Below, one piece after another: positions 42,286 to 53,715 of a DNA stretch of 64,000 bases; positions within the stretch are counted from its first letter, which is position 1; each line of letters opens with the position of its first letter. A program made the translations under genes and the position numbers. The stretch is taken from the NCBI RefSeq assembly GCF_032118995.1, contig NC_092662.1:3162001-3226000 (forward strand), written 5' to 3'. Source of the DNA: Asterias amurensis (Eukaryota > Echinodermata > Asteroidea > Forcipulatida > Asteriidae). Below the pieces are notes generated by a model, which ran no database searches, had not been told where the DNA came from, and worked only from the letters and a program-made list of their open reading frames with translations.

Positions 42286-43516
42286 AGGCATAGATATAAT
42301 TATAGTATTTATACGTGTGTTTTATACATGTGTGTTTAAATAATAGCCTTCACTACAAATAATACACACACACACACATGCAATGACATGCAAAACTATA
42401 GTATATTGCACTCAGCATGCTCAGTCGTTAGACGTCAGCATGGATGGAGCAGCAATAAACTGGCCGTTCCCGTCACGTCAGGGACGTAGCGTCAACAACT
42501 AGAATATAAATGCCTAAAAATGCATAATACAGTCATTCAGTTACAACATATATAATTCCGGGTTGGAAAAAAGTCCCATTTAATTAGCACCATTGCATAT
42601 TTCAGGGTAAACTTACGTGTCTGTGCTTCCACAACTTGTGACAGTGGTGTTACTGTTACTGTTTAGGCAGGCTGGTTTCCTGTATACACACACGCACATG
42701 CAGAAATCCAAAACAAGCAATGGCGCATTTCTGAAAGACGCCACCTGTTGGCAGTTATATGCCAATCAGGTTGGCTGATGACGTAGCCTGTTGGAAACTC
42801 CGGTTCGATTCCCTTGCATGTGGACTTGGGTTCCAGTCCCTAGCGACTGCTATATTAAGTGGGTGTCCCTTTTCAAAGTTTTCCTCCCACGTCTATAACT
42901 ACAATGTATTAATTGTTTTGGTGTATTGTCATTGTCATTTGCCGATTAATTCAGTGGCCATTACAATCTGCGAAAGATGTCTAATAGGTCTACAAAGTCT
43001 ACACTTTCAACTTTAAAACATCTCAAGTTAGCTTCGTTCCTTTCAATTGAAACTCGACTATATAAAAAATTGGCAATTCAAAATATGATTACAAATAAGA
43101 ATCATGGCACATTAATTGTGTGGCCGGAACTTCATCAAAATGAACAAACAAAAATTTAATGCCTGTCGATTTTAGTAAAAATTTGAACTTTGAGGAGACA
43201 AACAACAACTCAAACCACGCGTTTGGGGAAAAAACCCAATATTTGTAATGCCTACTACGAAAGCTATATTTCAAACCACCAATTACATTCAAAGACTTAA
43301 CCTCAAAGGAATTTTCCTTCATAATTATCGGTTTATTTGAGATTGAACGAGTGTAAGATAGTGATACAGAAAGAAACCACACGTTAGTCTGCAACATCTG
43401 ACGTCACAAGGCTCGTGAGTTGAACTTGAACGTGAATGTCAGAAAATAAAACGAAAGATTTTTTTTCAGCAAATCTGTCTGCTGACGTTCACGTTTTTGC
43501 TCGCGTCACGTGCAGC

Positions 43517-43699
43517 ACCGATCCATTAGGCTCCGCCCACGACGCACGTGTGACCAAGAACACGTGGGGCTCTCCAATGCCTTTCTGCACAACTCTGCCG
43601 CGCGCGCCAAGATACGCGCACGCATGTCGGACCTTTGTCGGACCTTCGTTGTGTTGTGATTGGTCAATACGCAATGGGGCGGAGCTTAGTGGATCGGTC
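43517..43699. mobile_element. TIR element, GATCCATTAGGCTCCGCCCA family
   Basis: The left end ACCGATCCATTAGGCTCCGC and the inverse of the right end GGCGGAGCTTAGTGGATCGG are near identical. The second copy, at 57022-57199, lies in phospholipase B. Confidence 0.75.
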
Positions 43700-44870
43700 A
43701 GAGATCTGCTGTCGAGCCCAGTCACCTTTGATATCGCATCATTTCACATGACCTTCATGGCTCTTGAGACTTGCAGTCAGATCACATATAATAAACCAAT
43801 AACTGAGGACCGTAGGGACCAGTCTATAACCACCAACATGATGGGTCACTCGACTCTCTGCTCCACTGAATTTCCCTTTAAAATTGAGTCATCTCTCGTT
43901 AAAATAATTTACTAGTAAAACTGATATCATGTTAATATCAGGCAGTGCACATCATAACACCAAAATGAAATCAAAATAAACAAATATTACCAACTTTGTG
44001 GAACACATTTAAATTTTAAAAAGCATTTAAAATAGCCCACCTTTTACAACCAGTGTACCGATATCATGCTATCGGACAATGCACATACAATTTAGATCAA
44101 AATAACATCAATACATCCTCGGTAATTAGAATATGATTTTTTTACATCGGCAAACCTAATCGACTAAATTCCGATAATAAATAATATTATTATACTTGTG
44201 TGGACGGCACGAATTGACGCCATAATGTAATGCGACGATGAAACACTGGACAAAGCAATGCACTATAAACTTGCAGCGCCTATGTGGGATGAGCAATAAA
44301 GCCTGAACATTGAAGTCATACTTCGAGGCTCATGAAATACGTCATAGAGTGGTCTCTAGTCTAGGGCGATGCCCCGTCCATAGTCACCTTTTCACCTATG
44401 TGACACATACATTAATTTTTCATGGAAAAAGTGCAGCTGCCAAAAGTCACTTGATCAAAACACGCAATACCAAAAGCTTACGTCATTGCAAGTTTATCCA
44501 ATGAGATGATTGTATCCAATGAAATCACTGGTTCCGAAAGGCAACCAAGGGGCTGTCTGTATCGTTGCGGATGAAAGACAGGGTACCAGCCGTCGACTTC
44601 ACCAAACTGTTCCTTCAGGAATAAGTTACGTATCCATAGACGTCTACCCATTGAAACCACCCTAAGTTAGGACGAGCGACTCGTCCTAACTAGAGAGCGC
44701 TTCATAAAATCGGCTGCCGTCTAGATGGGCAAGAGCCATGCTGGCAAGAGCAACTTCCCTTTGACCTCTCCAAAATTGGCATTGATCTGGGCCCAATGCT
44801 TACCACAGAATTCTGCCCTTACGGAACCCTTGTAGAACACAATTCGAATTCCCAATGCTATTACGTCGTG

Positions 44871-45241
44871 TTAAAGGAACACGTTGCCTTGGATCGGACG
44901 AGTTGGTCTTTAAAATGCGTTTGGAACCGTTTGTTATAAAACGCATAATATGGTTAGAAAGATTTTGTAAAAGTAGAACAATGATCTACACAAATATCCC
45001 TCGAAACTGCGTGGTGTTCCTTTTACACGGTCGGCCATTAAATGGGAGTCAAATGTTTGACTCCCATAATGGCCGAACGTGTTTCTCTTAAAGGAAAACC
45101 GTGACATTCCGAGGCATGTTTGTGTGGATCATACTATTCTACTTTTAAATTATTCATCTAAGCATATGCATTTCATATCAAACAGCTTCAAACGCTTTTC
45201 AAAGACCAACTCGACCGATCCAAGGCAACGTGTTCCTTTAA
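44871..45241. mobile_element. Foldback MITE family F1
   Basis: TTAAAGGAACACGTTGCCTT to AAGGCAACGTGTTCCTTTAA. It lies 55 bp beyond the stop codon of phospholipase A. Confidence 0.85.
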
Positions 45242-45296
45242 GTTCACCATGCAGACGTTTTACATTGATGAGATATCAACCAATTCAGAGATTCGT

Positions 45297-48200
45297 TTAA
45301 CATGGCGTTTGACGGCTGATGTATTCCCGCAGAAAGCCCAAAGTTGCTTGCTTTCCACACTGATTTGAAATGAAAGCAAAAACACATAAAGGGCTATTAA
45401 TTTTGTTTAGTTTGTTTTTATATTACAAAAAACTCCTCAGTCAATATGAATGCCCGAGAAACAAAATTTGATTATCAAGAATTCCCAAAAGTTCTGGAGT
45501 AGGGTCCACGTCAATCTTCCAAAAGACATTTTGCATTGGGAAGAGTTTTCGTTCCGGTTTTACCCATAATAGTCAGAATGTGTGTTCGTACTGTATACTC
45601 AGTCAGTATAGGGTTACTTCCCGATTTCTGTGAACAATTTACATACACATTACTCGGGTGGGATTCGAACCCACGACCTTTGCAATTCTAGAGCAGTGTC
45701 TTACCAATATACAACTGAGATTGCCCGGTAGCTAGATAGGCAGTTAGAATCATACAATTCAATTTACCTCTATTAGAAATGTCTTATCCTCCTGCTCCAT
45801 GTCCCAATCGAAGGCCTCCAAGTACTGTGTGTTAATTCCGATGGTGCGCTGGTAATCAGAACTCTAGAAAAGTGAAGAAATTTTGTGAATCGGAGACACA
45901 AACCTGTTATCAAAATATTATCACTTTTAATTTCTTGTATAAATTATGCTAAACTTAAATAACTTTTTTTTGTAAACACAACAATACCAATTAAAGGCTA
46001 TTGTACACAGCCGGTCTACACACTATGGTAAAAGAATACATTTTGTGTCCTTTATAGTTAAATTGGCCGATCGTGTTAGTACGCAAAGTAAAAGGAAGAT
46101 CACGCATTATTTAGAGGCATGTTTGTATGGATAATTATATCCTACTTTTAAAACATCTCTCTCATCATAATCGATTGCATTACAGACGGGTTCAACGTTT
46201 TTCATTAACCAACTCAACCAACGTGTTCCTTTAGTATTCCTTTAATTGTTTCTTCGTTCGTTGATACTAAAAGAAAAAGAACAAGTCACATCACTTTTGC
46301 CGATAGAGCCTTCTCGGTATATGGACCCAAACTCTGGAATAAACTTCCCAATCACATCAGGGACACAACATCATTCAACACATTCAAGGCATGAAAGCCC
46401 ACTTGTTTCAGGAGGCCTACCATTAATGACTTGTTTTTATTTTCTTCCGTGCCTCTTAGCACCTTTGAGAAAACTTTTGATTAAGGCGCTATACAAATTA
46501 CGTTTAATTGATTGATTGAAAAACAACACCAAACGAGTAAAAGTGCTTCATATAGAGTACGCAAACAATAAGACGATGTGACTCTGACGTCACACGAAAA
46601 CAATTACATGATTCGCGCGCATACCGCCGGGCAAAACCTTTGTGTTTTGGCAGCCAGCTAGAAAGTGTACGCAATCTTACTGTGACTGCGCAACTCAGTG
46701 CCCGGCGAAACATGACGTATAGAGTGTTTTGTCAACAGAGGGCGGTTTGAATGACAACATAGGTCACATCGTCTGTACTTACTCTTGTTGTTACACGCTG
46801 TACGTTGAGAAGGACAGTGTCGACCAGAGAACCAAGTAATTGAGTAATACCCTTGATCTTATGCCGTTCGTATCCACATAGAGTCTGCAGTAGGTCCACA
46901 TCTCGTTTGCCTGCCAGTTGGACAAGTTCCGAGTACTCAATCTAGACCAAAATAGTGGGGCAAAATAGGAGAACTATTTAAAGGAATGATGCATTTTATA
47001 ATGTCAGAGAATGCAAAGAGTAGGACCATTGCAGAATATTTCTTTTTAGAACAACAAACAACTTCAAAAATGTTCAAATGGCTGCCCGCTTGTTATTCTA
47101 CCAATCTATTTTATCAAAAGAAAATATGCAATGGCCCTTTAGTCAAGTATCTTTCTAATAGCATGCTCGGACACGATGCCAAATTCCATGTTTTTATTAT
47201 CAGCGGGCACAATCCCAATCTGCCGCTATAAACTCACACTGACTTCATCTAACCTTATGTTTTTGTTTTCAGTTTAAATTTGCATAATAATTATTTGAAA
47301 TGCTGAAAATGTGCCAAGGCTATTTTAAATTTATTGGGTATTAGATTAAAAAACTTGGTTGGAAAACTTCTTTGAAACTTAAAAAGTGTGTATAAAGTAA
47401 TCTCTGGTTTAAAAATAAACATCGAAGTTTATGCCAAAAGATACAAAATAATCTTCGCTTAGAACACAATAAATAAAAGTGAGTAAATTAAATTGTATTT
47501 TTTCTTTTTACCTCACCACTATTATCGGTGTCGATGATTTTAAAGATGTCATCTGGATGTTTCACACCGTTAAAAAGTATGTCGATGTCATCATCCGAGA
47601 GCTAGAGGAAAAACAAAGGATTAATATATCTAGCATCATTATACTGTAAAGGAAGCTATCATGATTCTCTCCATTATGCCACGTATGCCGACGTTGTTAT
47701 TAATACATATTCGGTAACACCATGTGTGTAGCTACTTGCCAGGGGCCAATTTCATAGAGCTGCTTAAGCAAAAAATTTGCTTAAGCACGAGAAATAGCTC
47801 GCTCGTTTTACGCATGTTACTGGCCAAAATTTCATGACATATACATTGCTTGTGACTAGTATGAAGCTATTGTTTACTAAGCATAACAATTGAGTGGAGT
47901 CTTCGCAGGTAATCTGATTTTACTAAGTAAGGATTTTTTTTGCTTAAGCAAAGTTTTGTGCTTAAGCCGCTCTATGAAATTGGGCCCAGGTATAGAGTTT
48001 GTTCTTAGAGAACTGTCTTGCTTAATTCTACCGGTATACCGCGGAGAAGTTCGGGTGTTTGGGAGACTTCTCGGTTCTGAAAAGAACTGTCCTGCTTATT
48101 AACTATTACCTGGGCGGGATAATAGAAATAGTCTGGGACTACTATAGCTTTAGCGTATAGAATCGTAATTAACTCGTTCTTGGAGTCTGTTCTTGGAGTC

Positions 48201-51200
48201 TGTGTACATTGGCGAGACCGGTAGAGACTTCACTACCAGGCTGAAAGAACATAAAGCGCACTGCCTCGAATGTATGGACAACAACTTTACAGTGACTAGT
48301 TCAGAAGTGTCTGTAAGACTGATTATTCGAGTCTTAAGACTGACTAAAAGACCAATAATTTTGCATGTAAGACTATTTAAATTTTCTTGCAAGACGACTA
48401 AATAATTGTGCACTTATCTTTAGAAAAGTCAAAAAAACTAAACCATTTTGAAAGACGAATTAATATTAGTAATTTTGAAAGACGAATTAATATTAGTCAT
48501 TTATTGACTATGTGGTTTGACTAATCTTTTGATTGGGTGACACACATGAAAGATTGGTTAAATTAAACAAATTAAATTATAAAATTGTTTAAGGCAAATA
48601 TTGAGTAAGTGATGTTTTCAGTAAATACTTCAGTGTACTTTATGTCAGTTTGAAACTAAAGTTGTGCTTACCTCCTTAAAGGAATTTCTGAACTCGTGTA
48701 TAGAGACGGTACCATTTTTGTCAGCATCTGCGTGGCCCAACATGTTAACCAGTCGCACTAGAGCATCTTTAATTTTCTCTTTTGACGCTTGTTTTTCATC
48801 AAAATTCTTCTCCTTTTTCCTTAATGAGAGGAATTAGGGACAACAGTAACACCCAATGAATGATTTAACAATATAACTATAAGATTCATCTGTCGACGAG
48901 TTGTTTGTGTTGCCATGGAGAGGGTATTGCCATAGTGATTTGTATTGAGGCATCACACTTCGCTTGTAAGATTTGTGCACAATTTAAGATTTATTTTATT
49001 GTATTGTAAGATCAATCTTGGCTATTCTGAAATCGATGTTGGGCTTACTACACAAGTTTCCGTTTCAGAGCGCTGCTAACCATAAGCACTCGAAATGGCA
49101 TCCTAAATTGTCGGTGCTTACTAAAAAATAATGTAATGTAAATCCAATGTGGCGCCATCTGGCGCCTAATTTTCTTGGTAACCTGTAAAACACGCCTACG
49201 CTTTTAGCAAATTATTGTTCGTTCAGTTAGCACGAAGAATTAAGCACCGTGCATTTAAACTGTTTACGCAAGATTGGCAAAAACCAGATAAGGGTAAGTC
49301 AGAACGACAATTCTGTGCCAGCAGCCTCTTGGTGGCGCTCGATATATGATTACACCGATTGGAGAAGAACACTCACCGTTTAAGTTTTGTGTCTGGGGAT
49401 GGGACTTCCTTGGCATACTTGCGGACTCTGTCGTCGAGGTCTGTTTTCATTGTGTCCTGCTCACTCGCGGAAAACTGTCATTAAAAAAGCGAGTTATTTT
49501 GGCGCAATCAATTTGACTATACTTTCGATCCACTACTTAAATCGTAATAGTAAGCATATTACTTGAATGTCAACTTGAATTAAAGGATTACATAACTTAC
49601 CAAACATACACCAGAGTTATTTTTGAACACATTTCGGTTTGGAATTACATGGACGCCACGCAGGCTATGGCCTCTGCTACCCTTGGTCTTGGCCTTGGTG
49701 GCACTCCAGAAGTTCCACATAGACTTAAAGGGAAGGTACACGTTTGGTAATTACTCAAAACAAGGATTAACTTAAAAACTGACTTGGTAACGAGCATTTG
49801 AGAGCTGTTGGTATTATAAAACATTGTGGGAAACAACTCCCTCTGAAGTAAAGTAGTTTTTTTAGAAAGAGGTAATTTCTCACTCAAATAATAAAAGGAT
49901 TCTAGCTAGAAGTCTTTTATTCTTATCTGAAAGCAAGTTCGTCCAACAAGGGTGTTTTTTTCTTTCATCATTTTCTCGCAACTTCGATGGCCAATTGAGC
50001 CAAAATTTATGTTCACAGGCTTGTTATGTTATGGTTATGATGGGATACACCAAGTGAGAAGACTGATCTTTGACAACTACCAAACGTGTATATACCTTCC
50101 CTTTTAAAGATTTGCCAATGAAAGTTTCCCTTTGCAAAATGTATTTAGCCTTGCCCTTTCAAGGATGAAACTCCGGGCCTGACACTTACCAGCAGAATTC
50201 CTAATGTCTTCTTGTTGACCGTCCCAAAGCGTTTTGACATGTCCCACTGATCGCTAACATTCGGTTTACAAAGTCGCTCAAAGAAATTGTCTTCCCGGTC
50301 CATTGATAAATACCAGCCTAAATAAAACAATAAAAGGAGTTACAGCAAGTTTGACACTTTCTGCTCTCTCTGTGCACACAGACCAAAGACTTTCGAAAAG
50401 AAGCATAGGGTGTGCCTATGGCAAACATTTTGGTCATTATGTGAAAAACCCGTAAGCAGTGAGATATGGTGGACACATTTCAAGGACACTCTTTGGTTTG
50501 GGCACATTTTTCTGCAGACACTCAAACCAAAGTAGTCATTTGGTGTCCGCCATACCTAGCTCAAAATGGGCTAATGGTTCGTGTTCTCCATAATTTTGTG
50601 GAAAGAGCCGGTTTTGGGTAGGAGATGCAATGACATGTCATGTACGAGCGGTCAAACGCACTGGACATAAGCTCCGAGGTTCCGACTTCCATGCTTCATT
50701 TGTAATGAATCTGTTCGGAAATGGCTGAACATGCAAGGGGCAAATTGTATTGTATTAGTAACATCCTCTTGATCGATAATAGCTCAACAATATACCTACC
50801 ATCAAAAGCGTGGACTGGGTAGTTGCACAGAAGACCGCCATCAACAAAGTAGTTCTGTCTGAACTTGACCGGTCTCAAAATAGCTGAGAGGGGGATACAA
50901 CATTGCAACTTGAAACACAAATAAAGTATTTAAAATAGTATCAACATTTTAGTTCGTCAGAATTGTGTTTTGGTTGTTGATGGTTTGACCAGAGATTCGG
51001 ACTCACAAATCATTGTGTATTGCAAAGTTTCTACATAAAATATGCCGGTCACTTTGGCTTAGAGGAGGGTTCGTGAGATGCAGACTCTTTTCCCGAGGTC
51101 AAAGGTGACTATGGACAAGGGCAACGGCAGATCCCTGACGTTAAGTGTTACGCATGATGTTCAAAGTTTTTCAGCAAACGAAGCTTTTCAATACCATACA

Positions 51201-52911
51201 ATAACACAGATAATGGAATTCGATTTTACTACAACCTTGACCCCTCGTTTAGTAGTACACCATATCCTACCTGGAATAGAAGCAGAAGCCCTGGCAGCGA
51301 GGCAGATAGGCATTTTGGGCGTTGTCTTCGCATGAAAATACACGGCGTCCATCATATTCAAATCAGCTCCCACCATACATAGCTCCACGCCGTCACGTTC
51401 CTTGTATAACTACGTACACGACAGTTTGGTTTACAAGTTATTCATTTATCAATTTTCATCAATTCATTTTGATTAAAAACCAACTGACACAAAGATGAAT
51501 TATGTGGCCATACAAGGTAAACATTTTGATAAAAATTGCACAAATTAAATGACATAAAACTGCACCACCACAGTGGTAGGTTATAGTGCAAGTTATGAGC
51601 TTATAATATTGGTGAACAATAGGCATTCCGTTATTCGATAAGTTTGGACTTATCGTGTACGTACACGATAATGATCGTGTACGTACACGATAATGATCGT
51701 GTACATACACCATAAGAAAGACTCAATATTATTCATGTTGGAGCAAAACCGTAAATTACAGACTAACCTGCCTGAAGGTAAAGTTCCTGTCTCCACCAGT
51801 CTTATTGCACACGTTGTCACCTATCCACCTCTCCAGCTTCTTTCCTGGGTGAGCGCCCAAGTTACGGACGAGATTCACCAGTCGCCCAAAAATTCCCCAC
51901 TTCCCGTCTAAATTCAACAAAAATGGATTTGTGAACCGATAAAAAATAACAGAATGAAAACCATCACAGGCTAAGCTACACAACCCACAAAAATAAAAGC
52001 AGACACAACAAAAACAAAAGTACAGACAAAGACCAGATCTAAGATTAACAATTCCATACACTCTTACCATAAATTAACGGTGAGAAGTTTGGACCCAGCA
52101 GTTCCTGTATTTCGTAGGAGTCGTAACCCAAAGCTGAATAAGTAGCTACGATACTTCCAGCACTGCTACCTGCAAATCGTTTGATATTCTTCATTATCCC
52201 TAGCTCCTCAAGTACCTAGGATTAAAAACAAAACCCCAAACTGAATCAAGCATCACTCCATGAGAACCGTATTTAGTTTGCACTTTGGTACAGCCTCGTA
52301 CACTCTTTTGGGTCAGATAAAGGACCCATATTCGGTTCACGCGGTGCCTGACCCTTGTCTGGGTCAGTAGGGTCATGTGGTGCCTGATTCATGTTTGGGT
52401 CAGTGTGGTCACGTGGTGCTTTACCTTTTCTGTGTCAGTAGAGTCATGTGGTGCCTGACTCATGTCTGGGTCAGTAGGGTCACGTGGAACCTGATGTCTG
52501 GGGCAGCCTGACCAATGTCTTGGTCTTAAGAGTTACGTAGTGCCTGACTCATGTCGTGGTCAGCCTGACCAATGTCCGAGTCATTAGAGTTACGTGGTGC
52601 CTGACTCATGTCATGGTCAGTCTGACCAATGTCTGGGTCCTTAAGAGTTACGTGGTGGCTGACCAAGTCTGGGTCAGTAGGGTCACTTTTGCCACTTGTA
52701 TGGCACAAAATGTGTGTAAAGAATGACACAGAAGTTTGTCAAATCGAAGCACAAATTATTTCAAATTTCAAATGTTTAACCAGTTCGGGTCAGCCTGACC
52801 CAAGTAAGGGTCGGGATCAGTAGGCCCCGTTATCCGGGTCAATTCTGAACACGGAGTTTTTAAAGTATATAGGAAAAACTGTTGACTATAAGGAATGACC
52901 CCCCCCCCAAA

Positions 52912-52942
<31 letters not shown>

Positions 52943-53715
52943 TAATAATAATAATAAAAAATAAAAAAATAAAAATAAAATACTAACATACATGTACGTC
53001 TTTAAGTTTCTTTAAAATGTCAACAGTGGGAAATGGTGGGAACAATTTGTTGGTATCAACTTTGGATGTACAGCAAATAGTTTGTTTGCAATTAGCCAAT
53101 TACAGAATTGTTACTTTAAAGGCACTGGACACGTTTGATATTGTCAGTATTCTTACTTGGTTGTATCCCAACATAATATGCATAAAACAACAAACCTTTT
53201 TTGCTCAATTGGTCATCGACGAAGAAACAATGAACACTCTTGCTGCATTACTTTGTGTGCTTTAACAAGATGCGCAATGGAAGAGTTCAGTTGAAAACTT
53301 TTATTATTTGAGTGAGAAGCTGCCCCTTTCTCAAAATCTACGTTGGACCAGTCTATCACAGATAGACTGGGTTCAACAGCTCAGAACAAGTAAGTTTCTA
53401 TGCCTTCAGCTATTTAAAAAAAACATAACTACCAACCGTGTCCAGTGCCTTCAAAGGATATCTTGATACACTTACTCGAATGACTCCAACGTAAGACATA
53501 CTCTTACTTCCGCCTCCCTCGAAAGCAAGATTTTCAAAAGGAAATTCACATTCTGCAAACTCTCGCTTCTCGGCTTCAGTCAGAATCGGTACACGTGATT
53601 CCTTTAATCTGTAACACGCTGTTGGTGCATAACGTTTTCCTTTGGATCCACGCTTCACTTGTTTCGTCTGATGAGATGGTGATTGAAGAAAACCACTGAA
53701 TGAAGCTTCAGCCAT
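45297..53715 (-). CDS. Patatin-like phospholipase with two EF-hands, copy A
   Basis: Twelve coding exons: 53715-53476, 52215-52068, 51907-51768, 51409-51271, 50883-50800, 50317-50190, 49474-49377, 48819-48672, 47601-47512, 46941-46783, 45863-45768 and 45359-45297. Frames agree, giving 510 residues and no signal peptide. The patatin domain (about 60-300) shows EGGGSKS (66-72, oxyanion loop), GSSAG (96-100, nucleophile Ser98) and VDGG (catalytic Asp237). Two EF-hand loops follow: DADKNGTVSIHE (357-368) and DTDNSGEIEYSE (399-410), both with Asp/Asn/Glu ligands at the canonical positions. The family hydrolyses acyl esters of phospholipids, and calcium control is inferred from the EF-hands. The last exon encodes only 20 residues, against 45 in copy B. 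It is a tandem paralogue of B, same strand, with identical exon layout. I do not recognise a named vertebrate orthologue. Confidence 0.9.
45558..45740 (-). mobile_element. tRNA-derived SINE S1
   Basis: The reverse complement has GTGGGTTCGAATCCCACCCG and an A-box region, then the ACTGAGTATACAG body. It lies in the last intron of copy A, about 28 bp from exon 11. Confidence 0.7.
46063..46234. mobile_element. F1 MITE, right half
   Basis: From the GGCCGATCGTGTTAGTACGC centre to CCAACGTGTTCCTTTAG. The left half is missing and a LINE fragment follows directly. Confidence 0.6.
46245..46520 (+). mobile_element. LINE 3' end with reverse-transcriptase tail
   Basis: A frame reads ITFADRAFSVYGPKLWNKLP, then NHIRDTTSFNTFK, the C-terminal signature of many LINE ORF2 proteins. 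KAHLFQEAYH continues in another frame, so there is a frameshift near 46390. It ends GGCGCTATACAAATTACG and an ATTG microsatellite. It is 5' truncated, in copy A intron 10. Confidence 0.75.
47739..47990. mobile_element. Foldback MITE, family F4
   Basis: CAATTTCATAGAGCTGCTTAAG is mirrored by CTTAAGCCGCTCTATGAAATTG. It is in copy A intron 8. Confidence 0.8.
47994..48145 (+). repeat. Interspersed repeat, family R4
   Basis: GAACTGTCTTGCTTAATTCT, ACCGCGGAGAAG, GGTTCTGAAAAGAACTGTCC and ATTACCTGGGCGG match the copies at 11330 and 14840. It lies directly between an F4 MITE and the Penelope-like remnant. Confidence 0.55.
48185..48300 (+). mobile_element. Penelope-like retroelement remnant (GIY-YIG endonuclease part)
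   Basis: VYIGETGRDFTTRLKEHKAH is the typical GIY-YIG start of Penelope-like endonuclease domains. Only this small piece remains, a broken fossil in copy A intron 8. Confidence 0.65.
49640..50180. repeat. 112-bp-type unit split by an F2-related MITE (49725-50107)
   Basis: GCCTCTGCTACCCTTGGTCTTGG is on the left and GCCTTGCCCTTTCAAGGATGAAACT on the right of a full foldback element. The element begins TTAAAGGGAAGGTACACGTT and ends ACCTTCCCTTTTAA. The order shows that the MITE entered the older repeat. It ends 10 bp before copy A exon 6. Confidence 0.75.
51637..51710. repeat. Clustered perfect palindromes
   Basis: CGATAAGTTTGGACTTATCG is a hairpin at 51637-51656. The 22-bp block 51650-51671 (half site TTATCGTGTAC) is a perfect palindrome, followed by ATCGTGTACGTACACGAT (51674-51691) and a diverged third copy. 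They lie in copy A intron 3. Confidence 0.85.
52310..52690. repeat. Degenerate minisatellite
   Basis: Words of the type GTCTGGGTCAGTAGGGTCA and CGTGGTGCCTGACTCATGTC recur about nine times at roughly 40-bp spacing, with two variants (GTCAGTAGGGTCA and GGTCAGCCTGACCAATGTC). It is in copy A intron 1. The frame on the minus strand is a repeat product. Confidence 0.8.
53116..53455. mobile_element. Foldback MITE family F2
   Basis: TTAAAGGCACTGGACACGTT to ACCGTGTCCAGTGCCTTCAA. It ends 20 bp from the donor of copy A exon 1. Confidence 0.8.

Larger units (their letters stand above)
41272..45296. other. Intergenic region between DNLZ and phospholipase A
   Basis: About 4 kb with no convincing coding exon. 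It holds three consecutive long palindromes (41643-42285), a CA repeat near 42367, a SINE-like GGTTCGATTCCC patch near 42800, a TIR element at 43517-43699, and an F1 MITE at 44871-45241. The frame at 43436-43915 spans the TIR element and has no recognisable domain. Confidence 0.6.

Noticed and set aside
43436-43915. 159-codon open frame on the plus strand
   Set aside because: It spans the TIR element 43517-43699, has no recognisable domain, and has an opposite-strand frame over the same repeat. Best explained by repeat composition.
47994-48145. Hammerhead ribozyme in repeat family R4, as in Penelope-like elements
   Set aside because: I looked for the CTGANGA...GAAA core and did not find it in any of the three copies.
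52526-52729. Asp-rich frame (DPTDPDL-type) on the minus strand
   Set aside because: It is the translation of the degenerate minisatellite in phospholipase A intron 1.
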